Assembly: GCF_014773245.1 (NCBI RefSeq)
Contig: NZ_JACWMX010000004.1
Location: forward strand, 372,001 to 436,000
From: Mucilaginibacter glaciei
GTDB lineage: Bacteria > Bacteroidota > Bacteroidia > Sphingobacteriales > Sphingobacteriaceae
Direction: 5' to 3'
Length of the DNA stretch: 64,000 nucleotides
Position 1 is the first letter of the stretch, and each line of letters begins with the position of its first letter. A program made the position numbers and the translations under genes. Positions 16,809 to 24,806 of the stretch are shown here, in pieces. Below the pieces are notes generated by a model, which saw nothing but the letters and a program-made list of their open reading frames with translations, searched no databases and was not told where the DNA came from.

Positions 16809-16832
16809 TATATTTGCATAGATAATATCTAT
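16809..16832 (+). promoter_or_regulatory. oxyR promoter -7 box and OxyR-type operator
   Basis: TATATTTG (16809-16816) fits the -7 consensus. Directly after it, 16818-16832 reads ATAGATAATATCTAT, a perfect palindrome that meets the published OxyR half-operator ATAGnTnnnAnCTAT at every defined position. It overlaps the predicted start site and ends 5 bases before the oxyR ATG, a position that fits autorepression. A further ATAGAT lies at 16788-16793, 30 bases upstream, which is three helical turns but not the spacing of the Escherichia coli tetramer site. Confidence 0.65.
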
Positions 16833-16837
16833 ACAAT

Positions 16838-17773
16838 ATGACCCTTACCCAGCTGGAATACGTTGTAGCCGTTGATACGCACCGCAGTTTTGTGGCCGCT
16901 GCCGAAAAATGTTTTATTACCCAGCCTACGCTAAGTATGCAGATCCAAAAGCTGGAAGATACGCTGGGCGTTAAGCTTTTTGACCGCAGCAAGCAGCCGG
17001 TTACCCCTACCGAAATAGGAATTGAAATCATTGCCCAGGCACGTGTTTTACTTGCCGAAAGCGAAAAAATAAAGGAGATCATCAGCGACAGGCAAAAAGA
17101 CCTTTCAGGCGAATTAAGGGTTGGCATTATTCCTACCGTTGCGCCCTACATTTTGCCTAAGATAATGCACGGTTTCATAGAAAAGTATCCCGCCGTAAAG
17201 TTGGTAGTATGGGAGCAAACTACTGAGCTTATCATCCAACAGCTTAAAATGGGTGTGCTGGATTGCGGCATACTATCTACCCCGCTACATGAAAGCAACC
17301 TAACCGAGATCCCTGTATTTTATGAAAATTTTGTCGCCTACGCATCAAAGAACAGTAAGCTGTTTAAAAAGAAAAATATTACCCCCGATGATATAGATAT
17401 GGAAGAAATTTGGGTTTTAAATGAGGGCCATTGCATGCGCGAGCAGGTCCTAAACATTTGTCAGCGACGCAAAGCCACCAAAGGATATCAACATTTTGAA
17501 TACAATACTGGTAGCGTAGAAACTTTGAAACGAATGGTAGACACGAATAACGGCGCTACCATTTTACCGGAGCTGGCCCTTGCCGACCTGAGCGACAAGC
17601 AGCTTGACCGCGTGCGCTATTTTAAAAGCCCTGAACCTGCACGCGAGGTAAGTATAGTAATGCACCGTAACTTTTTAAAACGCAGGATGATAGAAGCTTT
17701 AAAAAATGAGATACTAGACTTTCTACCCAAACGCCTGCGCAGTAAAAAGAAGAAAGAGATAATGGATATATGA
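16838..17773 (+). CDS. oxyR: Hydrogen peroxide-sensing LysR-type regulator OxyR
   Basis: A 311-residue LysR-family regulator. The N-terminal winged helix-turn-helix covers about 1-60 (FVAAAEKCFITQPTLSMQIQ), followed by a linker helix and a two-lobed effector domain. The peroxide-sensing motif EGHCMREQVLNIC places the cysteines at exactly residues 199 and 208, the numbers used in Escherichia coli OxyR, so disulfide switching should be intact. The C terminus is very lysine/arginine-rich (LRSKKKKE). It is divergent from the catalase remnant and probably once controlled it. Remaining targets in the window are not obvious, though a peroxiredoxin lies 5 kb away. Confidence 0.93.
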   Translation: MTLTQLEYVVAVDTHRSFVAAAEKCFITQPTLSMQIQKLEDTLGVKLFDRSKQPVTPTEIGIEIIAQARVLLAESEKIKEIISDRQKDLSGELRVGIIPTVAPYILPKIMHGFIEKYPAVKLVVWEQTTELIIQQLKMGVLDCGILSTPLHESNLTEIPVFYENFVAYASKNSKLFKKKNITPDDIDMEEIWVLNEGHCMREQVLNICQRRKATKGYQHFEYNTGSVETLKRMVDTNNGATILPELALADLSDKQLDRVRYFKSPEPAREVSIVMHRNFLKRRMIEALKNEILDFLPKRLRSKKKKEIMDI

Positions 17774-17799
17774 AGACCCCCATTAACTGAAAAAAAACT

Positions 17800-18579
17800 A
17801 TGAACCAAACAGACAATCGCTTTGAGGCTCAACGAATAACTACCATTATGGACTGGCCCGATGTGGTGTTTAATCACATGATTGCAGAGCAGGCTTCCCG
17901 GCTTATCGAACAACAATCTTTTCGCGCATTATTTTTAGGGCCTCCCGGCACGGGTAAAACACTCATGGCCACATTAATTGGTAAATCATCAGGCAGGGAT
18001 GTTTATCTTGTCGACCTTTCGATGGTCGTATCCAAATATATTGGCGACACAGAAAAAAACCTATCGCTGATATTTGATGCCGCGCAAACAAAAAATGGCA
18101 TTTTATTATTTGATGAGGCGGACTCCCTCTTTGGCAAGCGTACACTCAGCACAGAAGGGAACAATATAACAGCAGATCAACAAATAGATTTTCTGTTGAA
18201 AGAAATACAACGTTATGAAGGGGCCGTGATTTTGGCTTCGAACCTGTGCGCAAACACAGATAAAGTATTTACAGGTTCGTTTGATATTATGATACGCTTT
18301 GGCATACCTACAGCAGAGGAACGCTACCGTCTTTGGCTAAATTCATTTTCAGGTCAATTTAGTTTCAGTCCTGAAATTGATATGCACAAAATTGCTGAAA
18401 AATATGAACTTACAGGGGGCGCAATTGTCAATATCTTACGTTTTTGTGCGCTTGAGGCAACATGTAAAAAAGAATCATGCGTAACCCAAGGAAACACTAA
18501 TTTACGGAATACAAAGGGAATACAAAAAGGTAAAGATGCGTATGCCTTAGGGCGTTTCGTCATGTGTAACAACCTTTAG
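17800..18579 (+). CDS. Orphan AAA+ ATPase of contractile-injection-system type, probably degraded
   Basis: The 259-residue product has Walker A GPPGTGKT (47-54), Walker B ILLFDEAD (101-108), sensor 1 ASNL (146-149) and an EIDMHKIAEKYELTGGAIVNI stretch split around 192-212. The strings AQRITT, GRDVYLVDLSMVVSKYIG and ETEKNL-like DTEKNL are those of the C-terminal AAA domain of extracellular contractile injection system ATPases (Afp15 type). Compared with my memory of that family, the N-terminal domain is absent, about 20 residues before RALFLGPP are missing, and the arginine finger (FARRF) reads FTGSF (157-161). After residue 227 the frame seems shifted: the +1 frame 18485-18550 gives KETLIYGIQREYKK, the expected family ending. 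It overlaps the convergent HIT gene by 33 bases. Confidence 0.75.
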   Translation: MNQTDNRFEAQRITTIMDWPDVVFNHMIAEQASRLIEQQSFRALFLGPPGTGKTLMATLIGKSSGRDVYLVDLSMVVSKYIGDTEKNLSLIFDAAQTKNGILLFDEADSLFGKRTLSTEGNNITADQQIDFLLKEIQRYEGAVILASNLCANTDKVFTGSFDIMIRFGIPTAEERYRLWLNSFSGQFSFSPEIDMHKIAEKYELTGGAIVNILRFCALEATCKKESCVTQGNTNLRNTKGIQKGKDAYALGRFVMCNNL

Positions 18580-18963
18580 CGCTTCTCTGATTTTCTCTGC
18601 CGTAGCGGTCAGTTCTTCCTGGCTTGGCGATAGTTTTGGGCGGGCAAAATTCATATCATCCACACGGTTAATCGGTATGAGGTGAATGTGTGCATGAGGC
18701 ACTTCCAGCCCAATAATTGCAACACCAACCTTTTTGCAGGGAATGGCCTTTTTTACACCGATAGCAACAATCTTGGTAAAGATTTGCAGTTCGTTGTAAG
18801 TGATATCATCCAAGTCAAAAATATAATCAACTTCTTTTTTAGGGATAACCAACACATGTCCCTCGGCAAGCGGGCTGATATCTAAAAAGGCTAGGAACTC
18901 GTTAGTTTCGGCAACTTTATGGGAGGGTATTTCGCCGGATATTATTTTTGAAAAGATGCTCAT
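18547..18963 (-). CDS. HIT family nucleotide hydrolase
   Basis: A 138-residue histidine triad protein. The triad is seen as HAHIHLIP near residues 95-102, with the N-terminal IFSKIISGEIP and the GHVLVIPKKEVDY strand typical of HinT-like purine nucleoside phosphoramidases. In the cytoplasm these hydrolyse AMP-lysine-type phosphoramidates; the exact substrate is unknown. The gene is downstream of greA on the same strand, separated by a perfect 16-base inverted repeat (18991-19028) that may stop or regulate read-through. Confidence 0.93.
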   Translation of the reverse strand: MSIFSKIISGEIPSHKVAETNEFLAFLDISPLAEGHVLVIPKKEVDYIFDLDDITYNELQIFTKIVAIGVKKAIPCKKVGVAIIGLEVPHAHIHLIPINRVDDMNFARPKLSPSQEELTATAEKIREALKVVTHDETP

Positions 18964-18976
18964 TGGTTTTAATTTT

Positions 18977-19028
18977 GAATTAGTGATTTGGTGAATTAGT
19001 GATTTAATTCGCTAAATCACTAATTCAC
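18977..19028. repeat. Direct and inverted word-repeat between HIT gene and greA
   Basis: GAATTAGTGATTT occurs directly at 18977-18989 and 18993-19005. GTGAATTAGTGATTTA (18991-19006) has a perfect 16-base inverted copy at 19013-19028 with a 6-base loop, a very stable but AT-rich hairpin. No strong T-run follows on either strand. Confidence 0.8.
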
Positions 19029-19038
19029 TAACTCCTCA

Positions 19039-19512
19039 TTATCTTGAGATCTCCATTATCTCGAATTCGATTTTACCTGCAGGAACAGTGATTTCGGCTA
19101 TCTCACCTACAGATTTACCTAACAGCCCTTTAGCTATAGGTGATGTTACCGAGATTTTGCCTGTTTTCATATCAGCTTCACTTTCTGATACCAACTGATA
19201 GCTCATGGTTGCACCGCTTTTAACATTCTTGATCTTCACGATAGATAAAGCCAGCACTTTAGACATATCTAATTTTGATTCATCTAACAAACGTGCGTTA
19301 GCCAATACCTCTGACATTTGAGAGATCCTGGCTTCATGTAATCCCTGCGCTTCTTTAGCTGCGTCATACTCAGCGTTTTCAGATAAGTCGCCCTTGTCGC
19401 GAGCTTCGGCAATTTGTTTTGATATATCAGACCGCACAGTCGTTTTCAAATACTGTAATTCTTCTTTTAGTTTTTCTAAACCTTCTTTGGTGTAGTAAGA
19501 TACCTCTGCCAT
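19039..19512 (-). CDS. greA: Transcription elongation factor GreA
   Basis: GreA rescues backtracked RNA polymerase by stimulating transcript cleavage. The 157-residue protein has an N-terminal coiled coil (about 8-75) with the tip acids in DKGDLSENAEYDAAKEAQ and a C-terminal FKBP-like domain (ISVTSPIAKGLLGKSVGEIAEI). It is the housekeeping form with the D-E tip needed for activity. It is the first of a likely greA-HIT transcript. Confidence 0.97.
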   Translation of the reverse strand: MAEVSYYTKEGLEKLKEELQYLKTTVRSDISKQIAEARDKGDLSENAEYDAAKEAQGLHEARISQMSEVLANARLLDESKLDMSKVLALSIVKIKNVKSGATMSYQLVSESEADMKTGKISVTSPIAKGLLGKSVGEIAEITVPAGKIEFEIMEISR

Positions 19513-19605
19513 AACACAATTATAATTAGTATTAATAATAAATTGACGCCAAAAAAAACCGCCCCCCTACTTTTTTCATAGAAGAGCGTAATGGCCTTAA
19601 AAACG

Positions 19606-19642
19606 AACAAGACTACGTGGGCTGGGCCTGCATAGTCTTGTT
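19606..19642 (-). terminator. Terminator after the 2-hydroxyacid dehydrogenase side, upstream of greA
   Basis: AACAAGACTA (19606-19615) pairs perfectly with TAGTCTTGTT (19633-19642), with further GC pairing inside. On the minus strand it is followed by CGTTTTTAAGG, the layout of a rho-independent terminator for the dehydrogenase transcript. The 235-base gap 19513-19747 holds nothing else recognisable. Confidence 0.75.
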
Positions 19643-19747
19643 TAGTATAAAAACGAAGATAAGTGAATTAAGTTTTAATATCCAAATTTTGTTGGTCGGA
19701 TTTCCTTGATAATTAGGTTTACCTTATAAAAATCGATTCCCGCTCAA

Positions 19748-20683
19748 CTACTCACCAATCTCTAAAACCAAAAGCTTTTGCGCCATCACCTCGCTAATTT
19801 TACGATAGCTGTCGAACGTCCATCCGGCAACATGCGGGCTGAGTATCACTTTGCCATTTTGGCGTAATTCATCAAACCAAGCCTGATCTGCTATAGCGGG
19901 GAATTTTTCTACCTCCAGAACATCCAGCCCTGCACCTAATATTTTGCCCTGCTTAATTGCGTTTAATACCGCTTGTGTTTTTACAACTTTACCGCGCGAT
20001 GTATTTAACAGAAATATGGGCCTGCGAAAGTGGAACAGGTATTCGTCGTCAACCAACCCATTGGTTTCTTTAGTTAAAGGTATGTGAAAGCTCACCACGT
20101 CGCTAGTGCGTACTATTTCTTCCATACTTACCTCGCGGGCATATTGGTCGCTAAAACCGGTTTTATATTTGTCGTAAGCTATTACCAGCACACCTAAGCC
20201 CGAGAGCTTTTTGGCGAAACTTTTACCCATATGACCATAACCGACAATACCAACCGTTTTGCCTTTCAGTTCGTGCCCGCGGTTAGCTTCGCGCAACCAC
20301 TTGCCATTACGTATCTCGGCATCGGCGGTGTTAATATTATTCATCATGTTAAGCAGCAAACCCACAGCATGCTCACCCACTGCATCCATATTACCTTCCG
20401 GGGCGTTTATTAAGGTTACACCTTTCGCACGGGCATAATTTTCGTCAATATTATCCATACCGGCGCCGGCACGGCAAATAAAGCGAAGGTTAATCGCCAA
20501 GTCCAACACATGTTTATCCACCTGGAATTTGGAGCGGACAACCAACCCCGCATACCCTGCCAATATCTCATAAGCCTCTTCGGGTTTTATGGTGGGCTGA
20601 TAGTCGCAAGTGTAACCTAAAGCTTCGGCCTGCTCTATAAATATGGGATGGATATCGTCTACAATAAGAATGTTATTTTTCAA
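19748..20683 (-). CDS. D-2-hydroxyacid dehydrogenase (phosphoglycerate dehydrogenase-like)
   Basis: A 311-residue NAD-dependent dehydrogenase of the D-isomer family. Seen: GAGMDNIDEN (substrate-side block near 76-85), the Rossmann motif GIVGYGHMGKSF near 144-155, the NTSRGKVV block with the catalytic arginine, a glutamate in the VLEVEKFP segment and the acid-base histidine in SPHVAGWT. It has no C-terminal ACT domain, so it is not a full feedback-controlled SerA. It could act on 3-phosphoglycerate or another 2-oxoacid; the neighbours give no hint. Confidence 0.88.
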   Translation of the reverse strand: MKNNILIVDDIHPIFIEQAEALGYTCDYQPTIKPEEAYEILAGYAGLVVRSKFQVDKHVLDLAINLRFICRAGAGMDNIDENYARAKGVTLINAPEGNMDAVGEHAVGLLLNMMNNINTADAEIRNGKWLREANRGHELKGKTVGIVGYGHMGKSFAKKLSGLGVLVIAYDKYKTGFSDQYAREVSMEEIVRTSDVVSFHIPLTKETNGLVDDEYLFHFRRPIFLLNTSRGKVVKTQAVLNAIKQGKILGAGLDVLEVEKFPAIADQAWFDELRQNGKVILSPHVAGWTFDSYRKISEVMAQKLLVLEIGE

Positions 20684-20811
20684 GGGGCAAAATGTTATTT
20701 GGAGAGCAAAATTACAAAAAGGAAAAGTAATAGTGTGGAGGCAAATAGGTTACTAAACTGCCGACTTAAAACTGGCACGTAAATAGCAATAAGTTATTTA
20801 AATTATAATCA

Positions 20812-21369
20812 ATGAACTTTCCATTCAAAAAAACACGTACCGATATAAAACAGTATACAGAAAAGTTATCACACGATGGCTTTAAACAGATCTTTAACCG
20901 GATTGATCAACTCAGCATTAAAAAGGGGGTTGACACGATGGGGCTTGATAAATTCATCAACCAATGTGCTTACTTGGCAGCAGGAAGCGGCGCTATTGCG
21001 GGGAGCGGTGGTATCATCACGATGGTGGTGGGTATGCCGGTAGATTTTGTGAACCTGATAAGCCAGCAATTTAGGGTTACCATGGCTATTATGTATTACA
21101 ACAAGGGCACTTATAAAATTGGTTTTGATGATTTTATGGGATTAGTCGCAACATCCTTCAAAGTGGAAGCCGGTGTTGCCATGAGCAAAACCATGATGGA
21201 AGGCATTGCCGAAAAGCTATTACTTGCTTTCGGGGTGCGCACGGCCGAGCGGCTGGTGCCGGTAGTAGGCGCCGTTATTGGAGGTACAGCAAATTATATG
21301 TTTGTGAAGCGCATGGCCGGCAAAGTGAAGGAGTTATATCCAAATCCGACGGTGATACCTGTCTATTAG
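20812..21369 (+). CDS. EcsC-like membrane-associated protein
   Basis: The 185-residue protein has a glycine-rich hydrophobic centre (AAGSGAIAGSGGIITMVVGMPVD read in two parts, about 52-76), a second hydrophobic stretch near 145-165 (VPVVGAVIGGTANYMF), and charged ends. This pattern, particularly the GMPVDFVNLISQQFRVTMAI helix after the glycine loop, resembles EcsC-family proteins, whose molecular function is not established. No operon partner: the flanking genes point the other way or are convergent. Confidence 0.6.
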   Translation: MNFPFKKTRTDIKQYTEKLSHDGFKQIFNRIDQLSIKKGVDTMGLDKFINQCAYLAAGSGAIAGSGGIITMVVGMPVDFVNLISQQFRVTMAIMYYNKGTYKIGFDDFMGLVATSFKVEAGVAMSKTMMEGIAEKLLLAFGVRTAERLVPVVGAVIGGTANYMFVKRMAGKVKELYPNPTVIPVY

Positions 21370-21452
21370 ATAAGATTTTCCAAACAAGCGTAAGGATAAT
21401 ACAGGTCGGCGTAATCATAAATCACTCGGGTGGGCCCGAGCGAATGACTGCT

Positions 21453-22025
21453 TTACACAACTTTTAACTGGTGCCTGGTTAGCAGGCCTTCCAATCCCTG
21501 CGAGGAGAATATCGCCTTTTTCACATTGTTCAGTTCCGGGTCTATCGAGAAGTTAAAAGCGCGGGCAAAGTTAACTGCACCCAGATCGGTACGGTTAAAT
21601 ATGGCGTTATCCAGGTCGCAGTCATTGAAGGTCGATCCGGTTAAAACGGCGTCGGCAAAGGTTACTTCCTTTAGTTTTGAGTTGGCAAATTTGGTCTTCA
21701 CCATCTTTTTGCCCATAAATGACGAATAATCTAACGTGCAGTTATCAAAACCAACGCTGAACAAAAAATCCGTGCATTTGCTAAAATTTACGCCCAGTAC
21801 CTTGCAATTCTTAAAAGCAACATCGTTCAAGGTAGACTGGTCCAGCTTCATCATCGATAAATTGCAGCCGTCGAAGGAGCAGTCCAGGAATTTGTTGCCG
21901 GTAAATGTGCTGTTGGCAAAATCGCAGTTGCGGAAAGTGCAGCTTTGAAACTCCCTGCCGCGTACCACGTTATCGGCATAGTTCTCTTTATCAAACAGTT
22001 GGTCTTCGTAATTCAGTTGATCCAT
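21453..22025 (-). CDS. Pentapeptide repeat protein
   Basis: The 190 residues are almost entirely pentapeptide repeats of the A(D/N)LxF type (for example FRNCDFANSTFTGNKFLDCS and CDLDNAIFNRTDLGAVNF), predicted to fold as a right-handed quadrilateral beta helix. The size and the central break near residue 90 are like the Qnr/MfpA DNA-mimic group that binds gyrase, but sequence alone does not prove this. The hydrolase gene is 3 bases upstream on the same strand, so the two are co-transcribed. Confidence 0.88.
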   Translation of the reverse strand: MDQLNYEDQLFDKENYADNVVRGREFQSCTFRNCDFANSTFTGNKFLDCSFDGCNLSMMKLDQSTLNDVAFKNCKVLGVNFSKCTDFLFSVGFDNCTLDYSSFMGKKMVKTKFANSKLKEVTFADAVLTGSTFNDCDLDNAIFNRTDLGAVNFARAFNFSIDPELNNVKKAIFSSQGLEGLLTRHQLKVV

Positions 22026-22028
22026 TTT

Positions 22029-22904
22029 TTAACTATTCTCAGCTAAAATCGTACTTATTTCGGCAACAACATCGTTAATTAACGCTGAATTTTTAATAAT
22101 CGCGGCATGCCCGGCATCTTCGTAATTACGGGTACGGATCTCCGGATGCACGGCCAGGAACTTTTGCAGATATTCGTCGGGCAGGGTCATGTCATGTGGG
22201 TCATAAGCGAGCCAGTGATTTAATCCGGCAGAGAATTGATAAAGGTCTGTCAGGTTAAAGCTGGCCGGCCACCTTCCGTATTTTTCACTAAAACTCTTTA
22301 AAAATCCCTGTTGGTTTTCAGGTGATACGCCCGCAGTTTCCATTGTTCTCAAAAAATTTTCATGCAAAAGTATCATGGGTGTTATGCTGATCAATAACCT
22401 GGGTAGTGCAGATAGTTTTGCTAAAGTTACCACGTTAGCCATTGCCCCTGCCGAATGGCCTATCACTACATCGGGCGTGCCTATTTTTTGGATCACCGCC
22501 TCCGCAGCCTCCGCGATCAGCAGGATACTGGATAGGTCACCTTCCGAACTGCCGCAGCCGGGCGCGTCAAAAGCGATCACCTGGTTGCCGGTATTTTCGA
22601 GCAACGCGGTGATCATTTCTGTAAAATCTGCCGCTTTTGAACCCCAACCGTGAGTAATTAGTATCTTATTTGGGCCGCTGCCCCATTTAAAAGCATTAAT
22701 TGTCAGGTTAGTATTCGTAAAATATTTGTCACAAACGGTAACCTTAAATTGTTCGGCTTTATTTAAAAATTGCTCCTGGCGCAGTCTTAGGGGCATTTTT
22801 GGCGAATAACAAATAAGTTTCCACAGTAGGTCGGTAACCTGTGTTGACACCGGGCCGCCTGCTATATGTTTCACTTGGCTAACTATTTGCTTTAATGTTT
22901 TCAT
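22029..22904 (-). CDS. Alpha/beta hydrolase
   Basis: A 291-residue alpha/beta-hydrolase fold enzyme. Seen: ILITHGWGSKAADF oxyanion region, the nucleophile elbow GHSAGAMAN, and a C-terminal histidine in AGHAAIIKN. The AFDAPGCGSSEG stretch is typical of the family. The ATG at 22904 is chosen over 22925, since the longer form adds only seven residues. Substrate unknown. It shares a transcript with the pentapeptide gene. Confidence 0.85.
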   Translation of the reverse strand: MKTLKQIVSQVKHIAGGPVSTQVTDLLWKLICYSPKMPLRLRQEQFLNKAEQFKVTVCDKYFTNTNLTINAFKWGSGPNKILITHGWGSKAADFTEMITALLENTGNQVIAFDAPGCGSSEGDLSSILLIAEAAEAVIQKIGTPDVVIGHSAGAMANVVTLAKLSALPRLLISITPMILLHENFLRTMETAGVSPENQQGFLKSFSEKYGRWPASFNLTDLYQFSAGLNHWLAYDPHDMTLPDEYLQKFLAVHPEIRTRNYEDAGHAAIIKNSALINDVVAEISTILAENS

Positions 22905-23018
22905 GTCGGGTTTCAGGTATAACAAAACTATACAATGTTACGTACAACGACATACCTGTCCTTAATAAATATTGCAATGGAAAAATCGCAGACCCCCAAT
23001 TCACCGTACATAGATGAT

Positions 23019-23549
23019 ATGAAGTTCACCATGATCAAATATCTGCTGGTAGTATTAGCTATATCATTTTTATTCGCGCTTACCGCACAAGCACAAAAGC
23101 ACGTAGAAACCGGCGAGAAAGCCCCTCTGTTTTCGTTAACAGACCAAAATGGTAAAACATTTAATATGGCTAATGAAGTAGGTAAAAGCACCCTTGTAAT
23201 TTATTTTTATCCTAAGGATGAGAGCATGGTTTGCACTAAAGAGGCCTGCGCGTTCCGCGATAGTTTTAACGAGTTTACAAAAGCAGGTGCAAAGGTTATC
23301 GGCATTAACTCGGGTACCGTAGCCAGCCACAAAGCGTTTGTTGATCATTATAAATTGCCTTTCACTTTATTGAGTGACCCCGATAACAAGGTTTACAACA
23401 TGTTTGGTGTAAAGAAGAAAATGTTTATGAGCGGCCGCGAAACCTTTGTGGTTGACAAAACCGGTAAAGTTGTATATTCACATGCGGCAATGCTGCAGGG
23501 TAAAGAACATGCCGACGACGCCCTTACGTTTATAAAACAGGCTAAATAA
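23019..23549 (+). CDS. Secreted thiol peroxidase, peroxiredoxin Q/BCP type
   Basis: A peroxiredoxin that reduces hydrogen peroxide or lipid hydroperoxides. The peroxidatic Cys72 and resolving Cys77 are in YPKDESMVCTKEACAFRD, the BCP layout. An N-terminal signal peptide (MKFTMIKYLLVVLAISFLFALTAQAQ, as two segments of hydrophobic residues) predicts a periplasmic location, unlike the usual cytoplasmic BCP. The frame extends to 22935, but the ATG at 23019 starts the signal peptide. It lies 16 bases before the DUF1475 gene and is probably the first gene of the lipid cluster, where protection against lipid peroxides would make sense. Confidence 0.9.
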   Translation: MKFTMIKYLLVVLAISFLFALTAQAQKHVETGEKAPLFSLTDQNGKTFNMANEVGKSTLVIYFYPKDESMVCTKEACAFRDSFNEFTKAGAKVIGINSGTVASHKAFVDHYKLPFTLLSDPDNKVYNMFGVKKKMFMSGRETFVVDKTGKVVYSHAAMLQGKEHADDALTFIKQAK

Positions 23550-23565
23550 AATATTATTCTTATAA

Positions 23566-23901
23566 ATGATCACCGCTTTAAAAGTTATCTTCAGCATTCT
23601 TTTTGCTTGGGTTTGTTATGTGGTGATCAGTACCAGCATTCAAAGTAACTTATTTAAAGAGTGGGATTACCTGGGGTCTATCCCCTGGATGCGTGCAACC
23701 TTGTGGGATTTCTACGCCAACGTATCGGTTATATACCTTTGGGTATGTTATAAAGAAAAAGGCATCTTCTCTAAAATCGTCTGGCTCGTCTTATTAATTG
23801 TGTTGGGCAGCATTGCAAGTACGGCATTTGTTTTAATCCAATTATTCCGCCTGAAACCTAACGAGGGGCTGAAAGAATTTTTTACCGCCCGTAATGGATA
23901 A
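23566..23901 (+). CDS. DUF1475 family membrane protein
   Basis: A 111-residue protein with three predicted membrane helices (about 5-23, 46-62, 70-93). The LWDFYANVS and YLWVCYKEK strings fit DUF1475, a small membrane family of unknown function that commonly sits next to DUF1295 and cyclopropane-synthase-like genes. It overlaps the next gene by 8 bases, which argues for translational coupling. Confidence 0.8.
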   Translation: MITALKVIFSILFAWVCYVVISTSIQSNLFKEWDYLGSIPWMRATLWDFYANVSVIYLWVCYKEKGIFSKIVWLVLLIVLGSIASTAFVLIQLFRLKPNEGLKEFFTARNG

Positions 23902-24688
23902 TCATTCACTACTCAGCTTAATAGTTTACAGTGTAATTGCCTGTTGCGTTATTATGGCCCTGGTTTGGCTCTGGTCGTACAAGATCAAGAATGCCGGGGT
24001 AGTCGATATTTTCTGGTCGTACAATTTCCCGGTCATCGCTATCATCCTTTTAATTTTCGCACCCGGTTTTGAAACCCGCAAGTATTTGATTTGCGGCATG
24101 GCTATTTTAGGCGGTTTGCGCTTAGGCACCCACCTGGCCACGCGCGTATTAAAACATTTGTATGAAGAAGAGCCCCGCTACGCACACATCCGCAAGGAAT
24201 GGGGGGCTAATGCCGAGCAGAAGATGTTTGGTTTTTTTCAGATGCAGGCCATATCAAACGTGTTGCTGGCCATACCTTTTTTCATCAGCGTGATGAACCC
24301 CGATCCGCAGATCTCGGTATTGGAACATGCCGCCGTAGTGCTTTGGGCGATCAGTGTGGTAGGCGAGGCCACCGCCGATAAGCAGCTGAGTAACTTTAAA
24401 AAGGACCCGACTAATAAAGGCAAGGTTTGCGATACCGGCCTTTGGCATTACTCGCGTCACCCCAATTATTTTTTTGAATGGCTCATGTGGGTGTCTTACT
24501 TCGTATTCGCGCTGGCATCTCCTTATGGTATTTTAGCCGTCATCAGTCCGGCTATTATTTTGTACCTGCTGCTAAAGGTAACCGGCATCCCTACTACCGA
24601 GCAGCAATCCCTGCGCTCTAAACCCGAGGCGTATAAAAAATACCAGGAAAATACCAGTGTGTTTATCCCGTGGTTTAAAACTAAGTAA
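23894..24688 (+). CDS. DUF1295 / steroid 5-alpha-reductase-like membrane protein
   Basis: A 264-residue polytopic membrane protein. The C-terminal block GLWHYSRHPNYFFEWLMW (around 182-200) with its RHPNYF motif is the NADPH-binding signature of the steroid 5-alpha-reductase/DUF1295 superfamily; YLLLKVTGIPTTEQQ follows. These enzymes reduce carbon double bonds in lipids. In this cluster a role in reducing a methylated fatty acyl chain is likely but unproven. Confidence 0.88.
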   Translation: MDNHSLLSLIVYSVIACCVIMALVWLWSYKIKNAGVVDIFWSYNFPVIAIILLIFAPGFETRKYLICGMAILGGLRLGTHLATRVLKHLYEEEPRYAHIRKEWGANAEQKMFGFFQMQAISNVLLAIPFFISVMNPDPQISVLEHAAVVLWAISVVGEATADKQLSNFKKDPTNKGKVCDTGLWHYSRHPNYFFEWLMWVSYFVFALASPYGILAVISPAIILYLLLKVTGIPTTEQQSLRSKPEAYKKYQENTSVFIPWFKTK

Positions 24689-24806
24689 GGGCGGAGGTTG
24701 CGTTTGTAATGGGATAATTACCTGAAAATTTCTCTTCTTAAAATCTGTATTGTTAACTAAAACGTATACCTCTATATAACAATTAATAACACAACCTATA
24801 CCCCCA

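Noticed and set aside
16788..16832. Full four-element OxyR site of the Escherichia coli type
   Set aside because: The upstream ATAGAT lies 30 bases from the palindrome, not the 22 expected, and lacks its inverted partner.
17800..18579. Complete contractile injection system locus
   Set aside because: No sheath, tube, baseplate, spike or DUF4157 genes are found on either side; only the ATPase relic is present.
18977..19028. CRISPR-like repeats
   Set aside because: Only two direct copies without spacers of regular size; it is a hairpin with one extra direct copy.
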